Notes: generated by a model from the sequence alone, not told the origin. 64,000 bases of DNA from Dehalococcoidia bacterium (GCA_020853755.1 JADYYG010000027.1:62001-126000), one strand, 5' to 3'; shown: positions 40,074 to 48,616, numbered from the stretch's first letter. Numbers and translations: made by a program.

Positions 40074-41492
40074 TCAGGCAGCGGCCTGTTCGCGCTCCAG
40101 CTGACCCGTCTTCTCGAGCCAGCGCAGGAAGGCCTCGACGCACGCCGGGTCGAGCTGCGTGCCGGCAACACGCCGCAGTTCGGCGACGGCGTCGGCCCAC
40201 GGACGGAGCGGCCGGTAGACACGGGTCGAGGTGAGCGCATCGAAGGTGTCGGCGACGGCGACGATGCGCGCTTCGAGGGGGATTGCCTCGCCGCGCAGGC
40301 CGTCAGGGTAGCCGCCGCCGGCGTACCGCTCGTGGTGCGCCCGGATGACTGCGGCGACGTGGCTGAGCACCTTCGAGTTGCGGGCGATGTGCTCGCCGCG
40401 GGCGGCGTGATGCTTCATCGTCTCGAACTCGGCCTCGCTCAGGCGGCCCGGCTTCATGAGGACGGCGTCGGGCACCGTGATCTTGCCGACGTCGTGGATG
40501 CGGCCGGCAGTGACAGCCACCTGAACCCGTTCCTCGCTGAGCCCGAGTTCGCGCGCGAGGCCCTCGGTGTATTCGGCGACGCGGCCCATGTGGTGTCGGG
40601 TGTACGAGTCCTTCGCTTCGACGGCCGCTTCGAGCCGTTCGAGGGCCGCTTCGTCATCGGCCGATTCGAGGTCGTCGAGCGAGTCGCGTAGTTCGATGGC
40701 GCGGGAGAAGACGATGAGCGAGCGAGCGCGGACGGCTTCGAGCGCCCACCCGGCGATGAGCGTGCTGAAGGCGGCGAGCAGGAGGCCGTGGTACATCCAC
40801 CAACTGAGATGCCAGAGTTCGCCGTAGTAGGTGGAAAGCTGGGCTTCGGCGAGGAAGACGAGGGCGGCCACCATCGCGAGTTGGCCCGGGAGCTGCGTCA
40901 GCACCCATGCCCGGTAGTAGCGCCAGCCGGCGAAGGCGAGCAGTGCCACGGTTGTCGCGCCGAGGGCCGTGTCCCACGGGCGGCTGCGCGGCACCCATTC
41001 CCACCATTCCGGCGCCCAGACCATGCTCCCGAGGTAGGCGAACAGCAGCACAAGCGCGGCGCCGAGGATACCCGTCGCGCGTTGCTGGACGAAGCGTGAA
41101 CCCGGCCATGTGGTAGGCAGCACCGAAAGCGCGATGAACATCGCGCCCACCGCCTGGCTGAGCCCCGCCGAGATGACCACCGCATATGGGTATTCGTGGC
41201 TGCTGACGATGAAGCCGGGCGTGCCGAGCCCATGGGTGGCGAAGATGAGCGCGGCCGCGATGAAGCCGAGCGCGAGGTACACTGTCCGCGTACTTCGGAC
41301 ACTCGAAACCGAGAGCGCGAGGGCCGTGCCGATACAGCCCGCAAGCAGCGCCGCCGCTGAGACGACATAGAAGTGCCCCGTTGGAGCGACGAACATCGGG
41401 TCCAGTGCCGGTGTCAGCCGGATGACGGCGAACGCCAGCGCCGGCGATGCCATCGCCGCGCAGAACAGGACGCGCGCAAACCCTCTCGTCAT
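40074..41492 (-). CDS. Membrane-bound HD-GYP domain protein (probable c-di-GMP phosphodiesterase)
   Basis: The 472-residue protein has about seven to eight hydrophobic segments in its first 250 residues. A short helical linker follows (SRAIELRDSLDDLESADDEAALERLE), then an HD-GYP domain (about 290-465) with the HD pair in AGRIHDVGKITVPD, an HH pair in VIRAHHERYAGGGYPDGL and the GYP motif itself in that segment. HD-GYP proteins with these residues degrade cyclic di-GMP. The N-terminal membrane part probably senses something, but no known sensor domain was recognised. GGGGAGGA lies upstream of the start. Confidence 0.9.
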   Translation of the reverse strand: MTRGFARVLFCAAMASPALAFAVIRLTPALDPMFVAPTGHFYVVSAAALLAGCIGTALALSVSSVRSTRTVYLALGFIAAALIFATHGLGTPGFIVSSHEYPYAVVISAGLSQAVGAMFIALSVLPTTWPGSRFVQQRATGILGAALVLLFAYLGSMVWAPEWWEWVPRSRPWDTALGATTVALLAFAGWRYYRAWVLTQLPGQLAMVAALVFLAEAQLSTYYGELWHLSWWMYHGLLLAAFSTLIAGWALEAVRARSLIVFSRAIELRDSLDDLESADDEAALERLEAAVEAKDSYTRHHMGRVAEYTEGLARELGLSEERVQVAVTAGRIHDVGKITVPDAVLMKPGRLSEAEFETMKHHAARGEHIARNSKVLSHVAAVIRAHHERYAGGGYPDGLRGEAIPLEARIVAVADTFDALTSTRVYRPLRPWADAVAELRRVAGTQLDPACVEAFLRWLEKTGQLEREQAAA

Positions 41493-41534
41493 TCCTCCCC
41501 CGAGGCCGCTCTGCTAGAGGAATCGTCAGTCCCG

Positions 41535-41557
41535 GCGCGCGACTGAAGGCCGCGCGC
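41535..41557. terminator. GC hairpin between the HD-GYP and P450 genes
   Basis: GCGCGCG (41535-41541) pairs with CGCGCGC (41551-41557) around a nine-base loop. A T4 run follows on the + strand, while the adjacent genes are on the minus strand, so its role as a terminator is uncertain. Confidence 0.35.
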
Positions 41558-41560
41558 TTT

Positions 41561-42760
41561 TCAGGCGATGACGAGACGCTGGAGGCCGCGCACCTGGTAA
41601 CTCCCGCCGCGCGCCATCTCCTGCACCGAAAAGCCGTCCGGGTAGCGGTCGATGAGGGCGCGCACCCAGAGTTCCAGTTCGGTCCGCGCGAGCGGCGCGC
41701 CGAGGCAGAAGTGAATGCCGTGGCCGAAAGAGAGCTGGCGGTTGTCCTTCCGTTCGAAGTCGAGCCGGTCCGGGTTGGGGAAGCGGTCCGGGTCGCGGTT
41801 GGCTGCGCCGAGCATGAGGTGGACCTGCTGCCCGGCGCGGATGATCCGCCCGCCTATTTGCACATCGGCCAGGGCGAAGCGGGCGATGAAGTGCGTGGCC
41901 GTTTCGAAGCGGAGAAGTTCTTCGACGGCGGCGGGCGCTTCGTCCGGGTGGCGGCGCAGCCAGGCCTGCGCCTCCGGGTGCCGCCCGAGGACCCAGGCCG
42001 CGTTGGCGATGGCCATTGCCGTCGGCCCGTTCCCGGCGAGCGAGATGTGGATCAGCATCATCAGCATCTCGTCCGGCGCCATCGCACCCTCGGTCGTCGC
42101 GTCGATGAGCACCGAGACGACGTTCGTGGGCGCTTCGGGGTGTTCGTCGCGCTCGTCGGCGAGCATCGCGAGGTAGCGCAGCATCTCGTCGCGGGCGGCG
42201 CGCGCTGCCTGGATAAGCCCCGGGTGGGCGGCGCCTTCGGCTCGCGACTGCATGAGCAGCAGCGACCACTGGCGGACGGCCTGTGCGTTTTCGAGCGGGA
42301 AGCCGAGGTAGTCAAGCACGGTCATCACCGACAACGGCTCCGCGACATTGCCGACCACTTCGAGCGGCTCGCTCACGGGGACGCGTTCGAGCAGATCGTC
42401 GATGCGTTGACCGATGATTGGTCGGACGGCAGCGATGGCTCGTGGCGTGAATGCCCGGTTCACAATGGCGCGCAGGCGGTTGTGCTCAGGCGGATCCGAA
42501 TTGCCCATGATCGCAGCGGCGCCAAGGGGGGACTCAGCGCGCCGGCGGGCGACGCTCTCACCGAACTCTCCACCCGACTTCACCGGGTCAGAGGAGAAGG
42601 AGTCGTCGTCCTGGAGGATGCGCAGGCAGTCCGCGTACGAGGTGACGACCCAGGCGCCGAGCTCGGCGCTCCAGTGCACCGGCTCGGCGGCGCGAAGGCG
42701 GTCGAGGATTGGATACGGGTCCTCCGTGTAGGACGGGCGAAACGGGTTGAACGGTGTCAC
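41561..42760 (-). CDS. Cytochrome P450
   Basis: The 399-residue soluble P450 has the heme-binding FGHGIHFCLGAPLAR loop with Cys at residue 352, the K-helix ExxR as EELLRFE, and the C-helix HNRLRAIVNRAFTP. The I-helix reads SLAGNGPTAMAI. In most P450s this segment is AGxDT or AGxET; here the acid is Gly and the Thr is preceded by Pro, so the usual acid-alcohol pair is lost. That suggests a special proton-delivery route or a reaction that does not need it. Start is GTG 42760. A redox partner is not seen next to it. Confidence 0.92.
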   Translation of the reverse strand: MTPFNPFRPSYTEDPYPILDRLRAAEPVHWSAELGAWVVTSYADCLRILQDDDSFSSDPVKSGGEFGESVARRRAESPLGAAAIMGNSDPPEHNRLRAIVNRAFTPRAIAAVRPIIGQRIDDLLERVPVSEPLEVVGNVAEPLSVMTVLDYLGFPLENAQAVRQWSLLLMQSRAEGAAHPGLIQAARAARDEMLRYLAMLADERDEHPEAPTNVVSVLIDATTEGAMAPDEMLMMLIHISLAGNGPTAMAIANAAWVLGRHPEAQAWLRRHPDEAPAAVEELLRFETATHFIARFALADVQIGGRIIRAGQQVHLMLGAANRDPDRFPNPDRLDFERKDNRQLSFGHGIHFCLGAPLARTELELWVRALIDRYPDGFSVQEMARGGSYQVRGLQRLVIA

Positions 42761-42800
42761 GTGGCCCCAAGTCTACGGAGATTTCTCGAACGGCGTTCGG

Positions 42801-42894
42801 GAATAAAGGACGGCGCCGGGTCGCTCACCCGGCGCCGTCAGCCGCGGGCATCCTCACAATGCGCTCTGCTCTACCCGCGGCCACCCCCCTCGTG
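42801..42894 (-). ncRNA. Candidate structured RNA or P450 leader with intrinsic terminator
   Basis: On the minus strand, a TTAACT/TATCTG pair with a 17-base spacer (42929-42901) precedes three hairpins. The first is CCAC/GTGG, the second has CCGCGGG/CCCGCGG arms around a 25-base loop, and the third is a perfect 13-bp stem with a five-base loop (42839-42809) followed by CTTTATTC. A stable stem followed by a U-rich tail is the layout of an intrinsic terminator. It could be a short RNA or an attenuator 40 bases upstream of the P450 gene. No coding frame explains it. Confidence 0.5.
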
Positions 42895-42965
42895 GTGACT
42901 CAGATAGGAATACGAACGGGAAGAGTTAAGGGATCTCCGCATTCAGTTTGCGGGGTCTCCGGCGA

Positions 42966-42971
42966 TAGGGT
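42966..42971 (+). promoter_or_regulatory. -10-like hexamer TAGGGT, leaderless arrangement
   Basis: TAGGGT ends six bases before the GTG at 42978, and no Shine-Dalgarno sequence is present. Confidence 0.45.
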
Positions 42972-42977
42972 TGCAGC

Positions 42978-43877
42978 GTGGATCGTGCGCCCAGGACACC
43001 CTCGCCCGCGATAAACAGCGGACTGCTGGAGCGGCTTAAGAAGCCCCAGTACGCCCTCCCGGCTGCCATCGTCGCCGGGATGCTCGCGATCGCCATCGGC
43101 ATCCAGCCGAACGGCCCAAGCGGCCACGCGAAGGACATCTCGACCTCTGTCGTCGCCTCGGCGGCTACGGCGACGCCTGTCGTTTCGTCGCCAACGGCCG
43201 AAGCGAGCAAAGCAGCCGCTCAGCCCACGGCAGCCGCCGCGAAGAGTCCCGGCGCAACCGTCGCCGCTGCGGTTTCGAACGCGAACCCGGGAACCGCGCT
43301 AGGCGGAGCAACCTCGGATGTCGCTGGCGCGCGTTCGACGCCCGCGCCCGCTTCGCCGACCGTCGACCCGGCGCTCCAGCGCCAGCCAACCCAGTGCGGG
43401 CAGATCCAGGAATCGACCACCGCGGTCTCGGTCGAACAGTCGATTACCGGCGTATCGATCAAGGCGACGCGCGTGGCGGTTTACCCGATCGAGTACTTTC
43501 GCTGCATCCTCATGGCCACAGGCGGCCAGGAGGCGTACGGCCTTGCGTCGTCAGTCAATAAGGCGAACGAAGCGGGCATGACCCACGTCGTCCTCGTCGA
43601 CCTCTGGGTGGCGAACGGCTCGCGCCAGTTCGGCCAGGTCAACGTACGCAATTCAACGCTGGCGGTGGCCGGGCAGTCGTTCACGCCCACAGCCACGCTC
43701 GGCGGTCGCTCCGAGGTGGTCATCTCCTCCGGGCAGGGCCGCACCCTGAGTCTCGTGTTCGCCATCAAGAACGGCGTCGGTGCGACGACCGGGCCGATGA
43801 CGCTGGTCGTCGAGGGGCCGCTTGCCGGCGGGAACCCGGTGGCGGGTAAGTACCAGCTCTTCCTGCCCACGCCCTGA
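42978..43877 (+). CDS. Membrane-anchored hypothetical protein with low-complexity linker
   Basis: The 299-residue product starts at GTG under a -10-like TAGGGT. It has a short cytoplasmic tail, one membrane segment (about residues 27-46, ALPAAIVAGMLAIAIGIQP), a 90-residue linker rich in Ala, Thr, Ser and Pro, and a C-terminal domain (about 150-299) with beta-strand-like sequence and two Cys residues. The end resembles secreted DUF4352-type Ig-like domains (HVVLVDLWVANGSRQFGQV). It is probably anchored in the membrane with its C-terminal domain outside. No ligand or partner is evident. Confidence 0.7.
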   Translation: MDRAPRTPSPAINSGLLERLKKPQYALPAAIVAGMLAIAIGIQPNGPSGHAKDISTSVVASAATATPVVSSPTAEASKAAAQPTAAAAKSPGATVAAAVSNANPGTALGGATSDVAGARSTPAPASPTVDPALQRQPTQCGQIQESTTAVSVEQSITGVSIKATRVAVYPIEYFRCILMATGGQEAYGLASSVNKANEAGMTHVVLVDLWVANGSRQFGQVNVRNSTLAVAGQSFTPTATLGGRSEVVISSGQGRTLSLVFAIKNGVGATTGPMTLVVEGPLAGGNPVAGKYQLFLPTP

Positions 43878-43916
43878 CCTCTTCCTCAGACGCGGCGGCT
43901 GCGCGATGCTGCGGGC

Positions 43917-44330
43917 ATGCCTACCTATGACGAAATCAGCATCGGTGATAGCGCCTCGTTCACGAAGACGATGAGCGAGACGGACATCTACCTCTTCGCC
44001 GGCATCACCGGCGACCTCAATCCCGCCCACGTTGACGCGGTGAGCGCGGCCGATGGCATGTTCAAGCAGCGCATCGCCCACGGCATGCTCAGCGGTTCGT
44101 TCATCTCCACCGTGCTCGCGATGAAGCTGCCAGGCCCCGGCACCATCTATCTTGGCCAGGAACTGTCGTTCCGCGGCCCGGTATTCATCGGCGACACCAT
44201 CACCGCGCGCGTCGAATGCACCGAGAAGCTCGAACAGCGCAAGTGGCTCAAGTTCAAGACCACCGTCACGAACCAGGACGGCAAGCTCGTCGTCGACGGC
44301 AGCGCGACGGTCATCCCGCCGTCGGCGTAG
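43917..44330 (+). CDS. MaoC-like (R)-specific enoyl-CoA hydratase
   Basis: The 137-residue hot-dog fold protein has the catalytic Asp and His of the hydratase-2/PhaJ type in FAGITGDLNPAHVD, followed by RIAHGMLSGSF and a beta-rich C-terminus. Such enzymes hydrate trans-2-enoyl-CoA to (R)-3-hydroxyacyl-CoA, linking beta-oxidation to polyester or lipid synthesis. The gene converges with the LLM oxidoreductase gene seven bases later. With the acyl-CoA clusters at 4114 and 33231 it points to active acyl-CoA metabolism. Confidence 0.92.
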   Translation: MPTYDEISIGDSASFTKTMSETDIYLFAGITGDLNPAHVDAVSAADGMFKQRIAHGMLSGSFISTVLAMKLPGPGTIYLGQELSFRGPVFIGDTITARVECTEKLEQRKWLKFKTTVTNQDGKLVVDGSATVIPPSA

Positions 44331-44337
44331 CAGCCGG

Positions 44338-45273
44338 TCATTCGTCGCAGAGTGCGCGGAGTGCCTCGCGCACCTCGGCGGCCCGTTCCATCACCTCCTC
44401 CGGCGAACCCTGCGCGGGGACGAGGTTGATGTGGCGCGCGCCCGCCTCGACGAACCCCGCGAGGAACTCGGCGACCTCCCTCGCGCTGCCGTAGGGCGTG
44501 TACCGCTCGAAGCGTTCGAACGGCAGGCGGTAGGTCGCCTCCATCCCCGCGCTCACGAGCGCCCGGGCTTCATCGCGGTCCGGCGAGACGCTGGTCCAGA
44601 ACTGCATCCCCATCTCAACGTCCGCGGGGTCGCGCCCTGCGGCGCCCGCCTCATGGGCGATGCGGTCGCGGCTCTGGGCGAACCGTTCGCGGCTCAGCCA
44701 GATGCCGGTGTAGCCGTCGCCAAGGCGCCCGGCCCGTCGCAGGGCCGCGTCGCTTCGCCCACCGATGAAGATGGGCACCGGCCGGATTGGCTTCGGGTAA
44801 AGCGTCACGTCTTCGAGCTGGAAATGGCGGCCCGCGAAGCTCACGTGGTCCTCGGTCCAGAGGCGCTTGAGGATGCGGATGGCCTCATTCGTTCGCGCGC
44901 CGCGTGTCGCCGGGTCGACGCCTGAACTCCAGAACTCGTGGGGGTCTTCGCCGCCGACGCCGATGCCGAGCACGAAGCGGCCCATGCTCAATTGGTCCAA
45001 CTGGGCGGCCTGGAGCGCGACGGGCACCGGATGGCGCAACGGAAGCAGGTAGACGCCCGTCTTCAGTTCGAGGCGGCTGGTGACCGCAGCCGCCGCGGTC
45101 AGCGTGATCAGCCCGTCGTTGCCGTAGCCGTAGAACGTGACGTGGTCCCCGGCGATGATGCCATCGAGCCCGAGGGATTCCGCCCGCCGCGCCGCATCGA
45201 GCACCATCTCGCCGGTTGTGCCCAGGCGGATATCCCACGAGCGGAGCATGACCGAGACCGTTGGCGCGCGCAT
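44338..45273 (-). CDS. LLM class F420-dependent oxidoreductase
   Basis: The 311-residue luciferase-like TIM-barrel protein matches the family in MRAPTVSVMLRSWDIR, GIIAGDHVTFYGYGNDGLITL, PVPVALQAAQLDQLSMGRFVLGIGVGG and PVPIFIGGRSDAALRRAGRLGDGY. It is a paralogue of the LLM protein at 25229 with a different substrate region. Such enzymes use reduced F420 or FMN. ATG 45273 was chosen because TACAAT on the minus strand ends six bases upstream, a leaderless arrangement, and the longer frame adds poorly conserved residues. Confidence 0.92.
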   Translation of the reverse strand: MRAPTVSVMLRSWDIRLGTTGEMVLDAARRAESLGLDGIIAGDHVTFYGYGNDGLITLTAAAAVTSRLELKTGVYLLPLRHPVPVALQAAQLDQLSMGRFVLGIGVGGEDPHEFWSSGVDPATRGARTNEAIRILKRLWTEDHVSFAGRHFQLEDVTLYPKPIRPVPIFIGGRSDAALRRAGRLGDGYTGIWLSRERFAQSRDRIAHEAGAAGRDPADVEMGMQFWTSVSPDRDEARALVSAGMEATYRLPFERFERYTPYGSAREVAEFLAGFVEAGARHINLVPAQGSPEEVMERAAEVREALRALCDE

Positions 45274-45279
45274 GGCCCG

Positions 45280-45285
45280 ATTGTA
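45280..45285 (-). promoter_or_regulatory. -10-like hexamer TACAAT, leaderless arrangement (minus strand)
   Basis: TACAAT on the minus strand ends six bases before the ATG at 45273, and no Shine-Dalgarno sequence is present. Confidence 0.5.
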
Positions 45286-45338
45286 CCGGCCGCGCGTGGC
45301 CCCCGGCGTTCGAACCCAGGCCAACGAGGTAATCGCAG

Positions 45339-46049
45339 ATGACCAGTGGACAGCCCCGCACGCCGATGATCTTCGACCGCGCGTTCCTCACCGACGTCGA
45401 AGGCGTTACCGAGTTGATCTTTGTTCGCCACGGCGAGCAGCACATCCCGAACATCCGCACAGGCCCGGTCGGCGATACGTTCGACCCGCCCCTCAGCGAA
45501 CGCGGCGAGCGCCAGGCCAGGACTGTCGGCGAACGGCTCAGCGCGGACCGCGTCGACGTGGTCTACGCGAGCCCCCTGAAGCGCGCCCTGGAGACGGGCC
45601 GGCAGGTCGCGCGGCACCACCGCCTCGAACCGATCGTCGTGAACGACCTGCGCGAAATCGAAGTCTTCCGCGAGATGCCGCCTGACCGGTCGGCGGTGGA
45701 GTACTTCGGCGAAGGTCTCCTTGCGGCAATGCGCGAGCGGATGCTGCGAGAGAAAAAGTGGGACGTCTACCCGCTCTCCGAGTCCAGCTTCGAGTTCCGC
45801 AAGCGCACCGTGAACGCCGTCGAAGCGATCATCGCCGAGAACGAGGGCAAACGCGTCGTCATCGCCTGCCACGGCGGCGTCATCAATTCCTACGTCGCAC
45901 ACATCATCGGCGTCGACTACGACATGTTCTTCCGGCCTGCCCATTGCTCGATGCACATCGTGTTCGCGGGGCAGGGCGTGCGCGCCCTCCAGTCGCTCAA
46001 CGACGTCCACCACCTCCGCACCGGCGAATGGAACCTGGTCAGCCACTGA
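45339..46049 (+). CDS. Histidine phosphatase family protein
   Basis: The 236-residue protein belongs to the phosphoglycerate mutase-like histidine phosphatase group. The phosphohistidine site is seen as LIFVRHGEQH (His about residue 31), with Arg in YASPLKRALETG, and the second catalytic His is in VVIACHGGVIN. Enzymes of this type dephosphorylate sugar phosphates, nucleotides or proteins. The N-terminal 20 residues are an unusual extension. GAGG precedes the ATG. It is divergent from the LLM oxidoreductase gene. Confidence 0.9.
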   Translation: MTSGQPRTPMIFDRAFLTDVEGVTELIFVRHGEQHIPNIRTGPVGDTFDPPLSERGERQARTVGERLSADRVDVVYASPLKRALETGRQVARHHRLEPIVVNDLREIEVFREMPPDRSAVEYFGEGLLAAMRERMLREKKWDVYPLSESSFEFRKRTVNAVEAIIAENEGKRVVIACHGGVINSYVAHIIGVDYDMFFRPAHCSMHIVFAGQGVRALQSLNDVHHLRTGEWNLVSH

Positions 46050-46061
46050 GGGAGAGGCGTC

Positions 46062-47168
46062 TCAATCGGCGGGTTCGAGGTTGAACTGCTCGACAAGCGT
46101 GTCCAGCCCGAGCGAGAGCGGCGGTCGCAGCGCCGTCCCCGCGAACGCGTCGGCGAAGGCCCGCGCAACCGGGCTGCTGCGGCTGTAGTGTCGGCCGCCG
46201 GAGAGTGCGAACAGTTCGGCGCAGAGTTTGGTTGCCTCCTGCGTGACGTAGGTCTTCGTGCGCATCACGCGGGCGGCATAGGCCGGCCCTGCCGCCGGGC
46301 GGAACTGTCCCGCGGTCTCTTGCAGGTAAGCCCGCAACGCCTCGTAGCGCATCTGCGCTTCGGCCAGCCGCAGGCGAACAGCCGGTGATGACGGCGCGGG
46401 CTTCCCCAGGGCGTCGAGGATGGTCTTCGCGCAGCCCAGCGGGATGGCGGCGAACAGGCAGAAGAAGTACTGCAGCGGCCCAGTGCGGGCGATGAAGTCC
46501 GGGAACCCCACGATGCCGGACGCTGGGGCGCCGTCGTAGACCACGGACTGGCTCTCCGAGGAGCGCATGCCGAACCCGTTCCAGTCCGCCAGCACGGTGA
46601 CGCCTGGCTGGTCGACATCGACGAGGAAGAACTCCACGACGCCCGTGCCCGGCAGTTCACCGGGGTCCGCCTTCGCGGTGGAAAAGAACACCGACGCGTT
46701 CCGGCCGGAGGAAGCGAGGATCTTCTCACCGGTCAGCCGGAAGACGCCGCCGGGGTCCTTCGCGGCCACCGTCTTTGTCGCCGCAAGCGAACCGCCGGCG
46801 CCTTTCTCCGAGTTGCAGGCGGCGTAGATGCGGCCCGCGGCGAAGTCCTTCGCGACCAGTTCTTTCTGGGCGAGCCACCGCCGCTGCCACTCCGCATCCG
46901 GGGCGGCGATGTCCATCGCTACCATCCCCGCGAAGCCGAGCGGCATCGAGAGCATGAGCGCCAGGGATGGCGATGCCGTCGCCAGCAGTTCGATCGCTTC
47001 GGTTGCGTCCCGGCAGGAAGCGCCGGTTCCTCCCAGGGCCGGCGGGAACGGCATGGCCGGGATGTTTGCGGCGTAGAGGTCGCTGACGCTCAGCGCCGGG
47101 TAGGCTTCGGGATGGGCGGCCTCGCGGGCGGCGATGGCGGGGAGCAGGTCGAGGAGTGCGGCAGTCAC
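46062..47168 (-). CDS. Acyl-CoA dehydrogenase-like protein
   Basis: The 368-residue protein has the acyl-CoA dehydrogenase fold but few canonical motifs. It has MPFPPALGGTGASCRDATEAIELLATASPSLALML in the N-terminal domain, GVFRLTGEKILASSGRNASVFFSTA in the middle domain, and ALSGGRHYSRSSPVARAFADAFAGT at the C-terminus. The flavin signature GxGSD and the GTSE...R end are absent. It resembles the branch at 12657, and may be a monooxygenase-like or degenerate dehydrogenase. GTG 47168 was chosen because GAGGG lies upstream and the frame to the left is poorly coding. Confidence 0.78.
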   Translation of the reverse strand: MTAALLDLLPAIAAREAAHPEAYPALSVSDLYAANIPAMPFPPALGGTGASCRDATEAIELLATASPSLALMLSMPLGFAGMVAMDIAAPDAEWQRRWLAQKELVAKDFAAGRIYAACNSEKGAGGSLAATKTVAAKDPGGVFRLTGEKILASSGRNASVFFSTAKADPGELPGTGVVEFFLVDVDQPGVTVLADWNGFGMRSSESQSVVYDGAPASGIVGFPDFIARTGPLQYFFCLFAAIPLGCAKTILDALGKPAPSSPAVRLRLAEAQMRYEALRAYLQETAGQFRPAAGPAYAARVMRTKTYVTQEATKLCAELFALSGGRHYSRSSPVARAFADAFAGTALRPPLSLGLDTLVEQFNLEPAD

Positions 47169-47303
47169 GGGAAACCCTCGGCGCCGCGGGGATGCGGCAC
47201 GGCCGGCAGCGCCATGCGCCAGTATCGCAGCGGTGGCAAGCCCCCTTACCGGCACTGCGGCGGGCTAAGATACCCCCGCCGGAAACCCGGCCGGGAGTTG
47301 GCC

Positions 47304-47870
47304 ATGGCAACGCGCGAACAGGTGGACGAACTGCTCTCCAAGATGGCGGCCCAGCGGGCGGAGCTGTTTACCGCCGCAGAGTCGCTCTCGCCGGAGGACC
47401 TGCTGCGGGTGCCCAAGGACGCCGAGGGCGAGGAACAATGGACCGCCCTCGAACAGCTCGCCCACCTTGGCGAGATGGAACGCAGCTACGACGCCTGGGT
47501 GCGCCTCGCCCTCCGCGAGGACAACCCGGACATCACCCGCGCGAAGCCGGACCCCGTCGGCATCCCCATCGAGGAAGCGAACAACCACCCGCTGGAAGCG
47601 CTCGTCCACCAACTGCGGATGGAGCGCGCCTACACCACCGGGCTGATCGACGGCATCCACCTCGACGACTTCGAACGCACCGCCGTCAGCCCGATGTTCG
47701 GCCAGCTGACCGTGATGCAGTGGTTGCGTTCGTTCTACCGGCACGACCGCCAGCACACCGCGCAGATCCTCGGGCGCAAGAGCGACTACAAGCCGAAGTT
47801 CATCGCGCCCGAGCCAAACCAGCGCAAGATGCGCATCGACCTTGTGGCCCGGCGCAACGAGGGCCGATAA
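47304..47870 (+). CDS. DinB family (four-helix bundle metal-binding) protein
   Basis: The 188-residue protein is a DinB/YfiT-like helical bundle. The three His ligands expected for a metal in this fold are candidates in LEQLAHLGEMERSYDAW and FYRHDRQHTAQILGR. Family members include mycothiol- and bacillithiol-dependent transferases. This is of interest because a PIG-L deacetylase, as used in such thiol pathways, is at 32219, but that link is speculative. GGGAG precedes ATG 47304, and TAAGAT lies at 47266-47271. Confidence 0.85.
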   Translation: MATREQVDELLSKMAAQRAELFTAAESLSPEDLLRVPKDAEGEEQWTALEQLAHLGEMERSYDAWVRLALREDNPDITRAKPDPVGIPIEEANNHPLEALVHQLRMERAYTTGLIDGIHLDDFERTAVSPMFGQLTVMQWLRSFYRHDRQHTAQILGRKSDYKPKFIAPEPNQRKMRIDLVARRNEGR

Positions 47871-47882
47871 CCACAGCGACAG

Positions 47883-47900
47883 GCCCAAAAGTTGGGCTTT
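47883..47900 (+). terminator. Intrinsic terminator after the DinB gene
   Basis: GCCCAA (47883-47888) pairs with TTGGGC (47892-47897) around AAG and is followed by TTTCCCCTT. The stem, short loop and T run match a rho-independent terminator. Confidence 0.7.
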
Positions 47901-47921
47901 CCCCTTGTCCGGGCTACTCTC

Positions 47922-47927
47922 TATAGT
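47922..47927 (+). promoter_or_regulatory. -10-like hexamer TATAGT of the PHP gene
   Basis: TATAGT is a good match to TATAAT and ends 14 bases before the ATG at 47942, just after the DinB terminator. No -35 box is recognisable. Confidence 0.5.
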
Positions 47928-47941
47928 TACGAGCCGTCCTC

Positions 47942-48616
47942 ATGTTAATTGACCTTCACAGCCACACCTGGCCCCGCTCCCACGACAGCGTCCTCAACCC
48001 TGATGATCTGGTCGTCCGCGCGAAAGCGTCGGGCCTCGATGCCATCGTCTTCACCGAACACGACACCGTCTGGGACTACAAGTCGATCGAAGAGCTGCGA
48101 GCGAAGCACAACTTCCTCGTCCTCGCCGGCGTGGAGATCAGCACCGACGACGGCCACATCCTCGCCTTCGGCATCGATAAGTACGTCTTCGGGATGCACC
48201 GCTCGCGCGAACTGGCCAGCTACGTGGAGAAGGCGAACGGGGCGATGGTCGCGGCCCACCCCTACCGGCGGCAGATGCCCTGGTTCAGCCGCAACGAAGA
48301 GGAGTACAAGGCCGCGCTCGAAAAGGCCTCGCGCAACCCGGCGTACCAGTACGTGCAGGGCCTCGAAGAGATCAACGGCCGCGGCAGCGACAAGGAGAAC
48401 GAGTTCTCCCGGCGGCTCTGCGAACTGATGGATCTGCGCGGCACCGGCGGCACCGACTCCCACGCCATCAGCGACGTTGGCAAGTGCGCCACCTACTTCG
48501 AAAAGACCATCAACGATGAGCGCGAACTGATCGAGGAAATCAAGGCTGGCCGTTTCTATGCCGTGGACCTGCGTTCGGGCACGCCGGTGGCCACGCGAGC
48601 GGCCTCGCAAGCCTAG
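47942..48616 (+). CDS. PHP domain metal-dependent phosphoesterase
   Basis: The 224-residue protein has the PHP motif set: LIDLHSHTW (His-x-His), VFTEHDTVWD, AGVEIST (Glu), AHPYRR, and GTDSHAI near the C-terminus. PHP phosphatases hydrolyse phosphate esters such as histidinol phosphate or nucleoside phosphates, or act as nucleases. The particular substrate cannot be told. It follows the DinB gene across a terminator and has its own promoter-like TATAGT. The first four-residue start MLID is typical for compact PHP proteins. Confidence 0.9.
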   Translation: MLIDLHSHTWPRSHDSVLNPDDLVVRAKASGLDAIVFTEHDTVWDYKSIEELRAKHNFLVLAGVEISTDDGHILAFGIDKYVFGMHRSRELASYVEKANGAMVAAHPYRRQMPWFSRNEEEYKAALEKASRNPAYQYVQGLEEINGRGSDKENEFSRRLCELMDLRGTGGTDSHAISDVGKCATYFEKTINDERELIEEIKAGRFYAVDLRSGTPVATRAASQA

